64,000 bases of DNA from Strongylocentrotus droebachiensis (taxonomy: Eukaryota > Echinodermata > Echinoidea > Camarodonta > Strongylocentrotidae), in NCBI GenBank assembly GCA_035222895.1, contig JAVYIG010007170.1, forward strand, positions 42,117 through 106,116, read 5' to 3'. Each line of letters starts with the position of its first letter. Positions within the stretch are counted from its first letter, which is position 1. Below the pieces are notes generated by a model. That model searched no databases. It saw only the letters and a program-made list of their open reading frames with translations, and was not told the origin of the DNA. A program made the position numbers and the translations under genes. Below, piece by piece: positions 46,937-57,546 of this stretch.

Positions 46937-47383
46937 GTAAGACTTTTTAAATTTTAATTGATTTGATTTGATTTGATTTGATTAATTGCTTTTGTCTGAA
47001 ACTCCCCCGCCCCCCCCCCCCCCCCCTATATTTCGACTGGCTTTCGCAATATACGAGCCCAAAATTCATGGTCATGATTTTAAAGGGGTTAGTAGAAAAA
47101 TGAAATTAGGTCCAGGGAAAATTGCCAGTTACTGATCAAAAATTGTAAGAGTTTAAATTTCCAGCAGAGTTTGACCAACAACAATAGACATAGATGTTAA
47201 TAGCTCAAGTTAGGAGGTCTAGTACGTAGGGTTAGAGATTGATTGCTGCGGTATAGGTCGTAAAACTGTTTGACATTATTTATTATTGTAGCACGTACAT
47301 ATGGTATCTGTAGTTTAAATTGTAGATTTAATACTTACCTTCTCTGTTTAAAATACTAATGTTAGTTGCATTTCCATTTACAG

Positions 47384-47572
47384 CCCCTACACGATGCACT
47401 AGTCCATATATCCCAAAGTATGCATCAGCTGCAAACGTACGTTTGGCCTACAGCATCGATGAGAGGGTAACAATCACCTGTGACGGAAGAACAGACAGGT
47501 CGTCTACCCTTCAGTGCAACTCAGATGGGTTTTGGACGGGTAGTGTCCTTTCTTGCTCACAGCCGATAGAAG
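47384..47572 (+). CDS. CCP/sushi exon 11 (type A)
   Basis: 189 nt, phase 1-1, CATTTACAG acceptor, GAAG-GTTAG donor. Reads CTSPYIPKYASAANV, SIDERVTITCDGRTD, LQCNSDGFWTGSVLSC. The last CCP exon recognised. No transmembrane, GPI or stop-containing terminal exon was found after it. Confidence 0.9.
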
Positions 47573-47732
47573 GTTAGCTTTACTCATTATTCATTTATTC
47601 ATCAATCATTATTCATTTGTGTACCCACCTATCAATTGTCAAAAAAAAGTGTAAATACTACAGAACATATAGCACCCCACTGCTCCTACGTGCATACGTG
47701 TATAATGAACTGCACAATTGTTGTTGGAATAA

Positions 47733-47757
47733 CAATAATAATAATAATAATAATAAT
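47733..47757. repeat. (AAT)n microsatellite
   Basis: About eight AAT units. The same site in the other segmental copy (39308) has a shorter run. Confidence 0.9.
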
Positions 47758-48424
47758 ACTAACAATGATAATGATTTTGATACTAATATGACCAATATTA
47801 CTACTAAAAAAAATAATAAAGGCTCATCAAGGATGAAGATGAAAGGACAAATAACATTTAATTACAGTGCATGTAAGATCTAAACGGACTTGAAAATTAA
47901 GAAAATGCTTTAACTTTCGATGTTTGCCATTTTATTAGTGACACCGGTGTACGATAAATTTATACTCAGAAGTGCACTTCATATACCACAAAGTACATAT
48001 CATTATATAATAAAAGGAAAACAGTCACTTAGTGAAAACTAGATGTCAATATACAGAGAATGATATACAATAAATTATGTTCATTAGCAGAAATGATTTC
48101 ACACGACTTTTATTTCCTGTGAACAATTTCTCATGTAACCTCCCTGAATACGTTAAGATAATACTTACTTATTATCCACAAGATAAAAGTTTCATTCTTC
48201 TTTCAGCAACAATTGAGCATAATATGGTTTCCTTTTATTATCACTATTACTAGTAAAGTGGGAAGATGAATAAACAACGTACACATAATAGACTTCAGTG
48301 AGGGGTGTCAGTAAGATTTATACCCTTATGATGATCTTTGGAGAAAGTTTGGACTGTTTACAAGGAACCCAGAATCGTTTTCACTGGCTGCTGCCGTATC
48401 AACAAACACAGTTGAAAAAAAGAC

Positions 48425-48509
48425 TTAACTCCGTTTCGTTGACGATCAGCCATTCATCCAGTCTTTTGTCATGTTTGTGCATGGCTGATCGTGAACGAAA
48501 CGGAATTAA
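48425..48509. mobile_element. Hairpin MITE, TTAA-flanked
   Basis: Paralogue of the element at 39657-39741. Halves CTTAACTCCGTTTCGTTGAC and complement, with a TTAA at each end. Confidence 0.65.
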
Positions 48510-48780
48510 GCCTCAAACTATGAAAATGCAAGCTTTATTTTAAACAAACAGAACTTTGTTATTCCCTGGCTCATTTTTCCTGATTGAGGTGTCATATGAA
48601 AGGACAGAAAATGAACTTTCCGGAAATGGATTTTGTCCTTTGAAATGCAGTTACCGCGCGCCAATTAACTTTTTGTTACCCTCAATTTAAATTGTTTTTA
48701 ATCACTCATGCATAGGACATGCTTCATATGAGTTGCATCAAATGAAGGAGGATCTAAGCTTTATACATTTGTGTCTTTTA

Positions 48781-48980
48781 TTAACTCATAGCCTGCCATG
48801 AGGCTGCTTGCACGCTATTGTTACGCTGCTTCTTGCAGGCTAGCAAACATTCGTAATAGCAGTTATTGTTCATGCCTATTGGACTGTGCCTAGTGCTTTG
48901 CACGCTCTATTGTTAGTACCATCGCGTTAATCCGATTATCTCGTTATAAATCTGGCACTGGGGGGATTAGCCCTGTGGCA
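48781..48980 (-). mobile_element. Dispersed 260-bp repeat, copy 2
   Basis: Starts TTAACTCATAGCCTGCC and ends GGGGGATTAGCCCTGTGGCA on the plus strand, i.e. reversed relative to the copies at 14422 and 49576. It interrupts a sequence that is continuous in the other segmental copy near 40000. Confidence 0.7.
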
Positions 48981-49575
48981 GGATAAAAGTTAATCATAAT
49001 TGTGATTGAGTTATGATGAAACATCGATAATTCTTGGTTGCGATTTTTCTTGGACGCACTGTTTATATATATATATATATATAAATTTATATTGTTAAAA
49101 AGCAAGTTACGGTGAAAACTAGGTGACATACTGCGGAGTACGTTCACCCACACTTACGCGCACAAGCACACACATATCCGTATACAAAAAAAAAATCGCT
49201 AACGGCCGCTACAGATTGAGGTAAAATAATGCATGTCCGGTCTTAACCAATAACTTTTGTTTAAATCTATCTCATTATTGAGTTACTGCTTAATACTGCT
49301 CTGCACTGCCGATAATAATCATATAACATTCAATAGATTCATGTACCAAGTGAAGTGGGCATTAAACTTTTTCCACGGCCATGATCTTTATTCTGGCCTG
49401 GTCCAGGTCAACTTACAATGGCATTTGGAAGAACCTGATTACAATGTTCAACAGCTTCGCATTTAATCATTAGTATGTCGCCAAATTCCATGATTGCAAT
49501 TGTGAAATGGTTGATCATGGCGAAAAACAAAATATATGACAGTGCAGAGTTGTCTTTAGAAATATCCCTAATCAT

Positions 49576-49835
49576 GCCACAGTGCTAATCCCCATTGTGC
49601 CAAGCCCCAAACCCCCCAGTGCCAACTTAATTTTGAGCTAATCTGATTAACGCGAAGGTTCTATGAATAGCGCATGCAAAACACACTGCACAGTCCAATG
49701 AGCATGACGAATAACTGCTATATAATGACGAATGCGTGCAAAGGCGCACATGGCAGTGAAACAGTGGTTTGCCTGCATGTACAAAGCCCTATATAGGTAG
49801 CGTGCATGCAACCTTATGGCAGGCCACGAGTTTTA
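49576..49835 (+). mobile_element. Dispersed 260-bp repeat, copy 3
   Basis: GCCACAGTGCTAATCCCC to CTTATGGCAGGCCACGAG. It inserted between AGAAATATCCCT and the CAGCTGATGAGAACAC segment, which are nearly adjacent in the other segmental copy (40120-40160). Together with copy 2 it forms an inverted pair about 600 bp apart. Confidence 0.7.
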
Positions 49836-49864
49836 AGAAACAGCCTACAGCTGATGAGAACACT

Positions 49865-49908
49865 TATCTGATGTTCTCAGATGCTAGAAACCTGTTGAGG
49901 CGTTTCAC
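49865..49908 (+). pseudogene. GCHKP-type module remnant
   Basis: Paralogue of 40155-40198 with the same lost donor (CCTG-TTGAGGCGTTT). Confidence 0.4.
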
Positions 49909-50250
49909 TATACAAATGTAGAATACTGAATATTATTTATTCTTAATGTGGGCTTCATGGCACTTAAAAAACTGAAGAAAAAAAAATGATTGGAAATACG
50001 CGTGGTTTATGGCTTAGTGTGCAATCCCATCAATTCTGACGTTACTAAAGAAGATGGAATAATTGCTTCCAATTATTAACATATTCAATGAATGAACATG
50101 GCAAATCACATCCGGCATGTTATAGTCATTCAATTAAAAAAAAAAATTGTTTCGGCTCGCCAGCGGACCTGATCAGTACACAGGCAGGGTAGAGGTCAAA
50201 TAGGCAAATGGAAGTTCTAAACAAATATCGACAACGCCAAAATAAGACCG

Positions 50251-51940
50251 ATTTTAAATGCCTCGTTGATCTCCTGAATGTTGTTTACATGCTATCACCC
50301 CCCCCCCCTCTCTCTCTCTCTCTTTCTCTCTCTCCCTACCTCTCTCCCAACCTGGCGAAACCACATATACCGTAACAGCATTACACTTTTGAGTTCTTTA
50401 AATTGAAGAAAAAATACTATCCAATATGCATCTATACATTATGTATAACATAAAATATGGGACTCCTTTCCTCCGCAGTAGCATAAGTAATTTGATATAG
50501 GTTTTACTTCCAACTTTCTAAATTAGTAACCAAGTTAAAATTACCGGAGTTCATTTGATTTTGTGCGAAATCGAATGAAAGCGTAGATCGTCATTCCAAA
50601 TGTAATTTTGCTTATTCAATCAATTATTAGGAGCATGTAACTATATACTAGTCTGCAAGCACAGACCCTAATTTGACACTTTATCGAAAGATAATTGTGC
50701 CCTGAGAGAAGCCTAGCCCAACTACCTACTGATTGTATCAATATAGGAGCAGCTATATATACAGGACATGGCCTATGGTAGTCTTATAGTGCAGACTCTC
50801 TTTTACGACTGACCAAGGTTTGTGCCTGTGTCAGGAGCAGCTATAGTAAATTGCCTATGGTAGTCTTATAGTGCAGACTCTCTTTTACGACTGGCCAGGG
50901 TTTCTGCCTGCAAAGTAACTACATACGGCAGTTGAAATGCGAGCATTTAATTTATATTTCAAAACCACCCTTCCACCTTTTTAGTCACACTTGGCGAAAT
51001 AAAATTACGATTCCGCATTTCCAATTTAGTTGAAATATTCCCTAATTTTAAAGTGAAACACGGGGTTTTGGAAACACAACATGAAATTATATGTACAAAG
51101 ATTCAAGCATGGGAACCTCAAGCAAATCAAATTTGAGTCCACTTGAATAAATGTTGAGAAGTAAAATATTTTTTCTGACGAATTTGGCAGGGAAAATCTA
51201 TCAACGTTTTGGCATTCCGAGTATAAACTGGGAAAAAAAGCAGAGAATAAATGTAAATAATATTTTATATCATTAACAAATGAAACGTATGATATTTCCA
51301 ACATGGACACACAAGTGCATATGCTATTATCTTAATGACGAAGATATAACAAATAACTGCAGAAGATACCAAATATTAGAAACTTCCTTTATTTTGTAAC
51401 TTCTATGGTTGCTTCATTATTTATTTTTCGTCAATCACAGCATAAATATTTATACACATATGTATATATTTATGACAGGCCATTTTATTAGTGTTTGGAC
51501 TTAGAGTACAATATACTCTGTATCTATTTTTATCTATTTTGAGATTGATGTTTTAATAGGTAGGATAGGAAATCGGTCTGGTCATTTAACGTTTTCCTCA
51601 ATAGGCTTTGACCATCTACCGTCGCCATTAATATGAAATACATTAATGCGGAGCATGACCGTTAAATAAATAAGAATGGATGACTTGGTGTAAATCAACT
51701 AAAACATTTTAATTCTGTCTTTGAAAAAGGAAAGCAAGATATACATTTCACTTACAGTCTAAAAACTTTGTCACGTGTGATTTTCTGTCTTGTAACAAAT
51801 GAGTATCGCACTCTCTTTAAAGACAAATATAATTACAAATGATATAAAGAAAATTTTAACGTAATTCGCTCTAAACATTTAAATAGTTCGTTAAAGTGTT
51901 TAAATAATATTAAATTTCGCTGAACTTGAAGAGGGTTATT
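50251..51940. other. Mostly non-coding; short repeats
   Basis: Contains a (CT)n run near 50310-50335, an 80-95 bp tandem duplication (50743-50917), and a 60-bp segment (51425-51482) matching 44390-44448. No gene was recognised. Confidence 0.5.
50743..50917. repeat. Tandem duplication, two copies
   Basis: GGAGCAGCTATA...GCCTATGGTAGTCTTATAGT...CAGACTCTCTTTTACGACTG occurs twice in succession. The upstream sequence (50654-50740) resembles 6370-6500 of the module unit. Confidence 0.8.
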
Positions 51941-51950
51941 TTGACTGGGG

Positions 51951-52068
51951 CAGCACGATCGGTATGACGTTAGTGTTCGATTGCACTTACGGGTTTAATA
52001 TCACCAAATGGGCACGTTTACTCCAACGTCACAACAATACCATACATACGTTGGATGCCACAAACCAG
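51951..52068 (+). pseudogene. GCHKP-type module copy, frameshifted
   Basis: The 3' frame TFTPTSQQYHTYVGCHKP reaches an intact GTGAGG donor. The 5' half (CTYGFNITKWA) is one base out of phase, with the missing base near 52008. Confidence 0.6.
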
Positions 52069-52100
52069 GTGAGGCTTTTGAACAGACTCCTTATCACGGT

Positions 52101-52164
52101 CTTTTTTTTTTTGGGGGGGGGGGGGGAGAGGGGCATGATAGGAAGTACCGTATATGATAATATA

Positions 52165-52198
<34 letters not shown>

Positions 52199-52208
52199 GG
52201 GGGGGGGG
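52101..52208. repeat. Poly-T/poly-G and (TA)n low-complexity patch
   Basis: T12-G14, then (TA)10, then T19-G9. Placed just after a module donor, like the poly-C runs after the type B CCP exons. Confidence 0.9.
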
Positions 52209-52319
52209 CTAAAAGATCGTAAAATTTCTGTGTGTAAAATCAAATTTGTAATTACGTTCGAAATGTCATCAGCATAATTATCGAAATCTTGCTCAAAATG
52301 ATGCACGTCGAAAAACAAA

Positions 52320-53295
52320 TTTATTTAAGGACAATTCAAAGATTTAAGAAGAGCTAAAAAATATTTTAAAAAAGGAATCTGCAAATGCTTAACAAATCTT
52401 GATTGTCTATCCTATTTGTATAAACTCTTGCAGTCGTATAATGGCGGAGGCTTTGGAAGCAAAATTTTACTCCGCCATTCCCTCTTTGAAGTGGAACCCC
52501 ACCCCTTAGGATAGGATTAAGGCTTGTGTAATAGAGCATTGCTATACTAATTTTCCTATGTTTCTGAATCTTTTTCTTTTCTGTTTAGAGAACTTTTTTT
52601 CTTAGAGAAGAACCAAGGATATTTCCATGAGTTTGAAATAACTGAATCAACAGATCATTTTACTAATACGCAACGATGACACATAATATTATGATATGTT
52701 TCCATTATAGGACATGTTCATAATCCCACACCTAACGTAGTGGGTTTGGCGCCATTTATTCAAATTAATGTTGGGTTAATGCACCACAGACATACACCAC
52801 ATAAATAATAGTTGGAAAAGAATCTTTCCTAAGAAATTCATCTTCAAAATCTTCAAGAGAAACGAATGAAAATCAGGAATGAAAATAAACGAAAATACAC
52901 GAGCCTGTGCTATGAATATGATGGTTATTTGGTATATTTACCTGACAGGTAAGAAAGCATCCGTATGTTCATCGGTCAGCTAATTTGATTCGAGTCGTCT
53001 CCAAGGGAATAGGTAAATGGAGCAATGCCTTACCAACGGACAATATCGCATTTACTTGAATTAGACCCCTGGGATACCGGAACTCCGCTCTCCCATTAAA
53101 GCCTTCGTATGGTATGAGTCTATTGATAAGATAAAAATAAATGAATATATACAAAGAAAGGAGAACAAGGTGGCAAAAAGAAAGTCGCTTTATACACGTA
53201 TAAAAGTCATTTAAAAGTTTAAAAACTGCATATTAATTATGATTATGCGGATTACACGTACATTGTCAACGTCTGTCAGCAGCTTGGTTTCGGGA
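52320..53295. other. Non-coding stretch, no gene seen
   Basis: No conserved frame or repeat end was recognised. Confidence 0.45.
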
Positions 53296-53299
53296 AACT

Positions 53300-53435
53300 A
53301 TTGTGGTGGAATGTCTTTGCACATATCACCTCGTACATTATGTCGTGGGTGTACACCTACATTTTGACGTTTTACACGATCACGTTTTCTACAGTGTATA
53401 CCAAATATCTAGTATTCGTCTCTATCATACACCAG
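53300..53435 (+). pseudogene. GCHKP-type module remnant with lost donor
   Basis: ACGTTTTCTACAGTGTATACC and the ATTCGTCTCTATCATACACCAG-ATGAGGCGTTTGA segment align with the module end, but the donor GT has become AT and the GC motif is gone. Confidence 0.45.
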
Positions 53436-53898
53436 ATGAGGCGTTTGATTATTGCCTCTTTAAGGTCGAAAAATAAACGGCTAATAATTTCATTGTTTGA
53501 CGGTAATTCAATTGAATGATCCGAATTGGAATAGCAGAGGGGAATGGAGAACTGGACTTGTGATTGTGAGTGCATTTATTAACCCACCGTTATCTTTTTA
53601 GAGGCGGGGCGATCATTCTCACATCATGATCATTATTACCATCATCCTTATACCATCATCATTACACTACACATTTGACTCTTCATTATTAAGATAGCTG
53701 TAAATATATCGAGCTCCGATGAAAGCTAGAGTGAAGATTTCCTCTATCCGCCTCCCACCCACCCATACTTTTGTTAAAAGTCGTGAATAACTGCATAGAA
53801 TGACAACATGTTTACATATATATATAAAAAGACAATGTCCCCCTTTAAAAACGTTTATCATTAAAACCTTTTAAAAACTTAACCTTTAACCTGACGTA

Positions 53899-53899
<1 letters not shown>

Positions 53900-53928
<29 letters not shown>
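53900..53928. repeat. Poly-C tract
   Basis: About 29 uninterrupted C. Confidence 0.9.
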
Positions 53929-53931
<3 letters not shown>

Positions 53932-54329
53932 CACAGTTACACTCTGGAAAAGAAGATCCTTGGCTATGTTTATCCTGATTATGTTATGCAATTCTTTATT
54001 TGATTTTCTCACTCTCTCTCTCTCTCTCTGTATATCTTTGTTAATCATTCTTTATATGTATATGTTCCTTCTGTATTTGAACAACTCCCGCCCCCCCCCC
54101 CCCCTTTCCTCAGTTGGAGCAGGGATCATCTTTTTCAAACCGCGATGTAAGCGAGAAACAAACTGGGGGTCCTTTTTAAGCGCTAGATTTCTGGTCACCT
54201 TTTGGGGGCTTGTCTCGGCGCGGCGTTCATACCCCTTTTTTTGTATTGGTAACAGGCAAAAATCACGTTTTATCTCGAATATTAACAATAATTCAAACAA
54301 CTTACTGGATAAGAAGCTGCTTATTATGA

Positions 54330-54408
54330 ATACATGCACTCCACCAAGGCTGCTCGTTTTATGCATCGTCACACACACACCAAGCATACGTCAGATCCCA
54401 CAAAGAAG
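54330..54408 (+). pseudogene. GCHKP-type module remnant
   Basis: Frame CSFYASSHTHQAYVRSHKE then GTGGGAC. Cys and Pro of GCHKP are replaced and the donor is weakened. Confidence 0.45.
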
Positions 54409-54490
54409 GTGGGACGGTTATAATTAGACACATGCAAGGGCACAGTTAACAACCTTGTAAACTTTGTCATGCGCATAACTTTGTTGGATT

Positions 54491-54835
54491 ATGACCAGTC
54501 ACTGATTAAAGGCATCGTTAAACGTTGTTAAATATGAGATGTATAGCCCTTCGTGTTATTAGTGTATGTGATATGGTTTAAAAGAATCATGTAGTGCCTC
54601 AAAAAAGTTTTAAAAATCGAATGACCGGTTTTACCATACTCATTTCCCCCATCACACTGTAGTGTTATATTAACCGTTAGGAAAACGCTAAAGTGGATTT
54701 CGATTTCCAATCATAAATATCTTGATAATCAAACAGGCGATCGGCTTGTAAAAGTCGTGTGATTCCTGACTGATCTAAAGGTTTATAATTATTATCGCAG
54801 CATGAGCTAAATCCATGATTTTGTTTTAGAAGCTG
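54491..54835 (+). repeat. Local duplication, copy 1 (with 55426-55770)
   Basis: AAAGGCATCGTTAAACG...GTAGTGCCTCAAAAAA...TTAACCGTTAGGAAAACGC...TGACTGATCTAAAGGTTTAT is repeated at 55426-55770 with moderate divergence. Confidence 0.85.
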
Positions 54836-55067
54836 AAATGTCGATGTTTTAATATAAATATTGATGTCAATGATATAAATTATAATAATCATAATAATCA
54901 TGATAGTAACGGTAGTAGTAATAATGTTAATAATGATAATGATAATGATATTATATTTATTTGTTACAACGTGATGATGGTGTTAATGGTTAACAGTAAC
55001 AATATGTTACTATACCTGTCATGAAATCACAACTTTTAAACAAATTGTCATGCAATGTTTTTTTTTT

Positions 55068-55170
55068 TTTTTCTCTCTCTTTCTTTTTTTTTTCTCCTTT
55101 TTTTTTCTTCTTCTTTATTCCTTCTTTTTTCTCCCTTTTTTCTCCATTTTTCTTCTCCTCATCTATCTTT
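55068..55170. repeat. Poly-pyrimidine tract
   Basis: About 100 bases of T and C on the plus strand. The 114-codon frame across it is an artefact. Confidence 0.9.
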
Positions 55171-55425
55171 ACTTTTTAAAGCTTTATTTTAACCAATATC
55201 TGGTGCATCTAGTCGGGTGTGGGGAGGAAGGTCTGCGGATCACAGTTATTTGGTTAACTTTTTCCATACCCGGGCAGCTCGACCAGATCTACCTGCTATT
55301 GCAATATTTATATATGTTTTCTATTGATTTTTTAATCTCAATTTATGTTTTTTATATTGTTGTATTATGTGACTTGATTTGCCAAATAAAATAATAATAA
55401 TAATAATAATGAGGCAATGTTACCG
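55170..55425 (+). mobile_element. Probable LINE 3' end
   Basis: A 3'-UTR-like block (GGTTATTTGGTTAACTTTTTCC-like, CCAGATCTACCTG, TTTGCCAAATAAAATAATAA) finishing in an (AAT)n tail. It interrupts the local duplication. Identification rests on the tail structure only. Confidence 0.4.
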
Positions 55426-55770
55426 AGTCACTTCAAAGGCATCGTCTAACAATGTTAAATCTGAGATGCACGGCTCTACGTGACATCAGTGTCTGTATTA
55501 TGGTAAAATATTGAATCGCCAAAAAAAAAATCGCCATTCAAAATGATCAAGAAGTGCCTCAAAAAAATTAAAAAATCTTTGAGTGAACGTTTTTACCATA
55601 CTCATTTTTTCCAACAGACTGTAGTATTTTTTTTTTAACCGTTAGGAAAACGCAAAAATTGATAATCAGTCAGGCAATCAGCTTGTGAAAGTCGTTGGAT
55701 TATTGACTGATCTAAAGGTTTATAATCAATATCGCATCATGAGCTTAATCCAGGATTTTGTTTCAGAATC
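55426..55770 (+). repeat. Local duplication, copy 2
   Basis: Partner of 54491-54835. Confidence 0.85.
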
Positions 55771-55881
55771 TGATTGCGTGAAGGTGGCTGCCTGACTCAA
55801 CCGCAGCGCGTATATATATTTTTTTCAAAAACTGCAGGATTATTTTATACGATGAAATTATTCATGATTCCTAAACATTTC

Positions 55882-56657
55882 TTAACCCTAATAAGGCCGG
55901 GCTATTTGAAGTCTTACCACGGCCGGGGGGGGGGGCATTATGCCCCCCCCCTAAGATCTCGGCCGTAAAACGACCGATCTCCGCGAAAATTTGCACGCAT
56001 GTCAAGTGAAGTGTATAGAACAATATGATAATTTCAATTTTTTGAAAAAAATCACTAATTTGCATATTTATGGTAATTTATGCAAATAACGTCATAAAAT
56101 CATATTTTTACCCATAAATCATATATTATTCATATTTAAGCATTCTTTTTTACTACATATATTCATTAGACCATTTGGAACAATAATACGACAAAAAAAA
56201 TTGGAAGAGCCAGCTTATTGCTTATGTTATCTCTTGTTTTGATAATTTCTTATGTATTTCATTGTTTTTTTAACTTATTTATGTTATTGTTTTTTTGTTT
56301 TTTTTTATTTCTTCCTACAATTCAACTATTTTGACTCCCAAAACAACCACCTAAACTTTAAACAAGACCCAATAACCAATGTTTGATCTATTTTTATGAA
56401 AAATGACATTTCCATATGTTTTGTACACAAATCACAAAAATGAGCGATTTTCGGGCTGACATGCAACGACAAAAGGTCACGTGACCTTGTAACTATAGGT
56501 CCCAATTTTTTTTTTTTTTTTTTTAAAGATGCGCAAGACTCTAAAGAAAAAAGTCAGCGAGCGGCGAGGCGCCATCCATATGCGTTCTCGAACAATCAGA
56601 AAAATCGTGGAGGGGGGGCCATAATGGCCCCCCCCCCCCCGGCCTTATTAGGGTTAA
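55882..56657. mobile_element. piggyBac-type MITE with perfect ends
   Basis: TTAACCCTAATAAGGCCGG at 55882-55900 is the exact complement of 56639-56657. TTAA at each end is the target site, and the CCCT start is typical of piggyBac termini. Both ends continue into a G-run, CATTATG/CCATAATGG, C-run palindrome. The 768-bp interior has no coding capacity. Perfect ends suggest recent movement. Confidence 0.85.
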
Positions 56658-56744
56658 AACATTTCTTTTTAAAAATAATTTCCAATGTTAACGAGAGGAA
56701 GCAAGTTGAGCTTCTTGTGTTAAATACTCTATCGACCTTTCTTT

Positions 56745-56985
56745 TTTTTTCTCTTTCTTACAGCGCATAGAGACATATTGTGATATGCGCTATATAAGTA
56801 CGGTATATTACTACCATAATGCTACCATGCATAATGTGTTACGTGTATATTTACTTTGTCACTGATGTATACTTTGTAAAAGAAACTGCAATTCGGCTCT
56901 CGGGCCGCGAATGATTTTTCAATGAAATAAACCATTTTAAATAAATAAAGAAATAAAGAAATAAAGAAATTATTATTATAATTAT
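56745..56985 (+). mobile_element. SINE/LINE 3' ends
   Basis: ACAGCGCATAGAGAC...GATATGCGCTATATAAG is the tail hairpin seen in the SINE at 34 kb. It is followed by CTGCAATTCGGCTCTCGGGC...AATGAAATAAACC and an (AAATAAAG)n tail, typical of a LINE 3' end. Confidence 0.55.
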
Positions 56986-57479
56986 TACATGGTCCTAAAA
57001 CAATTTCAAAAATACAGCATTTTGGACTGACACTGATAAATAACCAAGAAAGACAATTGCATTCATATTCTTATTCAAAAGGGTGATGTTAGCTTCATTC
57101 ATCACTCGGCTATCCTACATATATTTTGAAGGCAATGTACTTATTAGTATTTTATTAGAGAAGCTTAATATTTCCTTATTCATATTACTGATTTAATTAT
57201 ATATATTATAATATTTTCATAGATGTGGGTGTATGTGTTTTTTAAACGCGTTGTTCCTCATTTCATCATCAAGTAGGCTTAATATTTCCTTATTCAAATT
57301 ACAAAATTCCAACATTCAACTTAGTCTCGCTCTGATTGCAGTGCCTTTGTGTATTGTGTATACAAATATTCCCAGCCCCTCCCATTAATAAAGGATGAAA
57401 ATTATATTAATAATAATAACAATAAACCGAGCTTACAAATAAACCAAGGCTGATAATAACCATTCTCTTAATAAATATT

Positions 57480-57546
57480 GTGATTTGTATATTTATGCGA
57501 AAGTTAGAATTCTTGATTTGTATATTTATGCGAAAGTTAGAATTCT
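57480..57546. repeat. 34-bp direct duplication
   Basis: TGATTTGTATATTTATGCGA plus AAGTTAGAATTCT twice in tandem. Confidence 0.85.

Larger units (their letters stand above)
45074..47383 (+). repeat. Recent tandem duplication, about 1152-bp period
   Basis: Exon 7 to exon 9 and exon 8 to exon 10 are both spaced exactly 1152 bp. Exons, introns and even the GGACCTAGGTCC palindrome at 45472 and 46624 are near-identical between copies; only homopolymer lengths and a few bases differ. Confidence 0.9.
44449..50250 (+). repeat. Segmental duplication, copy 2 (with 36093-40545)
   Basis: The parallel copy of the CCP block and its 3' non-coding flank. It is lengthened by a 1.15-kb tandem duplication (45.07-47.38 kb) and by two insertions of the 260-bp repeat family (48781 and 49576) that are absent at the equivalent sites in copy 1. 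Confidence 0.85.

Noticed and set aside
54052-54427. Frames of 111 and 155 codons on opposite strands
   Set aside because: They overlap each other, cross poly-C runs, and the plus frame runs through a module remnant in the wrong phase.
55050-55394. 114-codon hydrophobic frame resembling a membrane protein
   Set aside because: The hydrophobic run is a poly-pyrimidine tract and the rest is a LINE-like 3' end.
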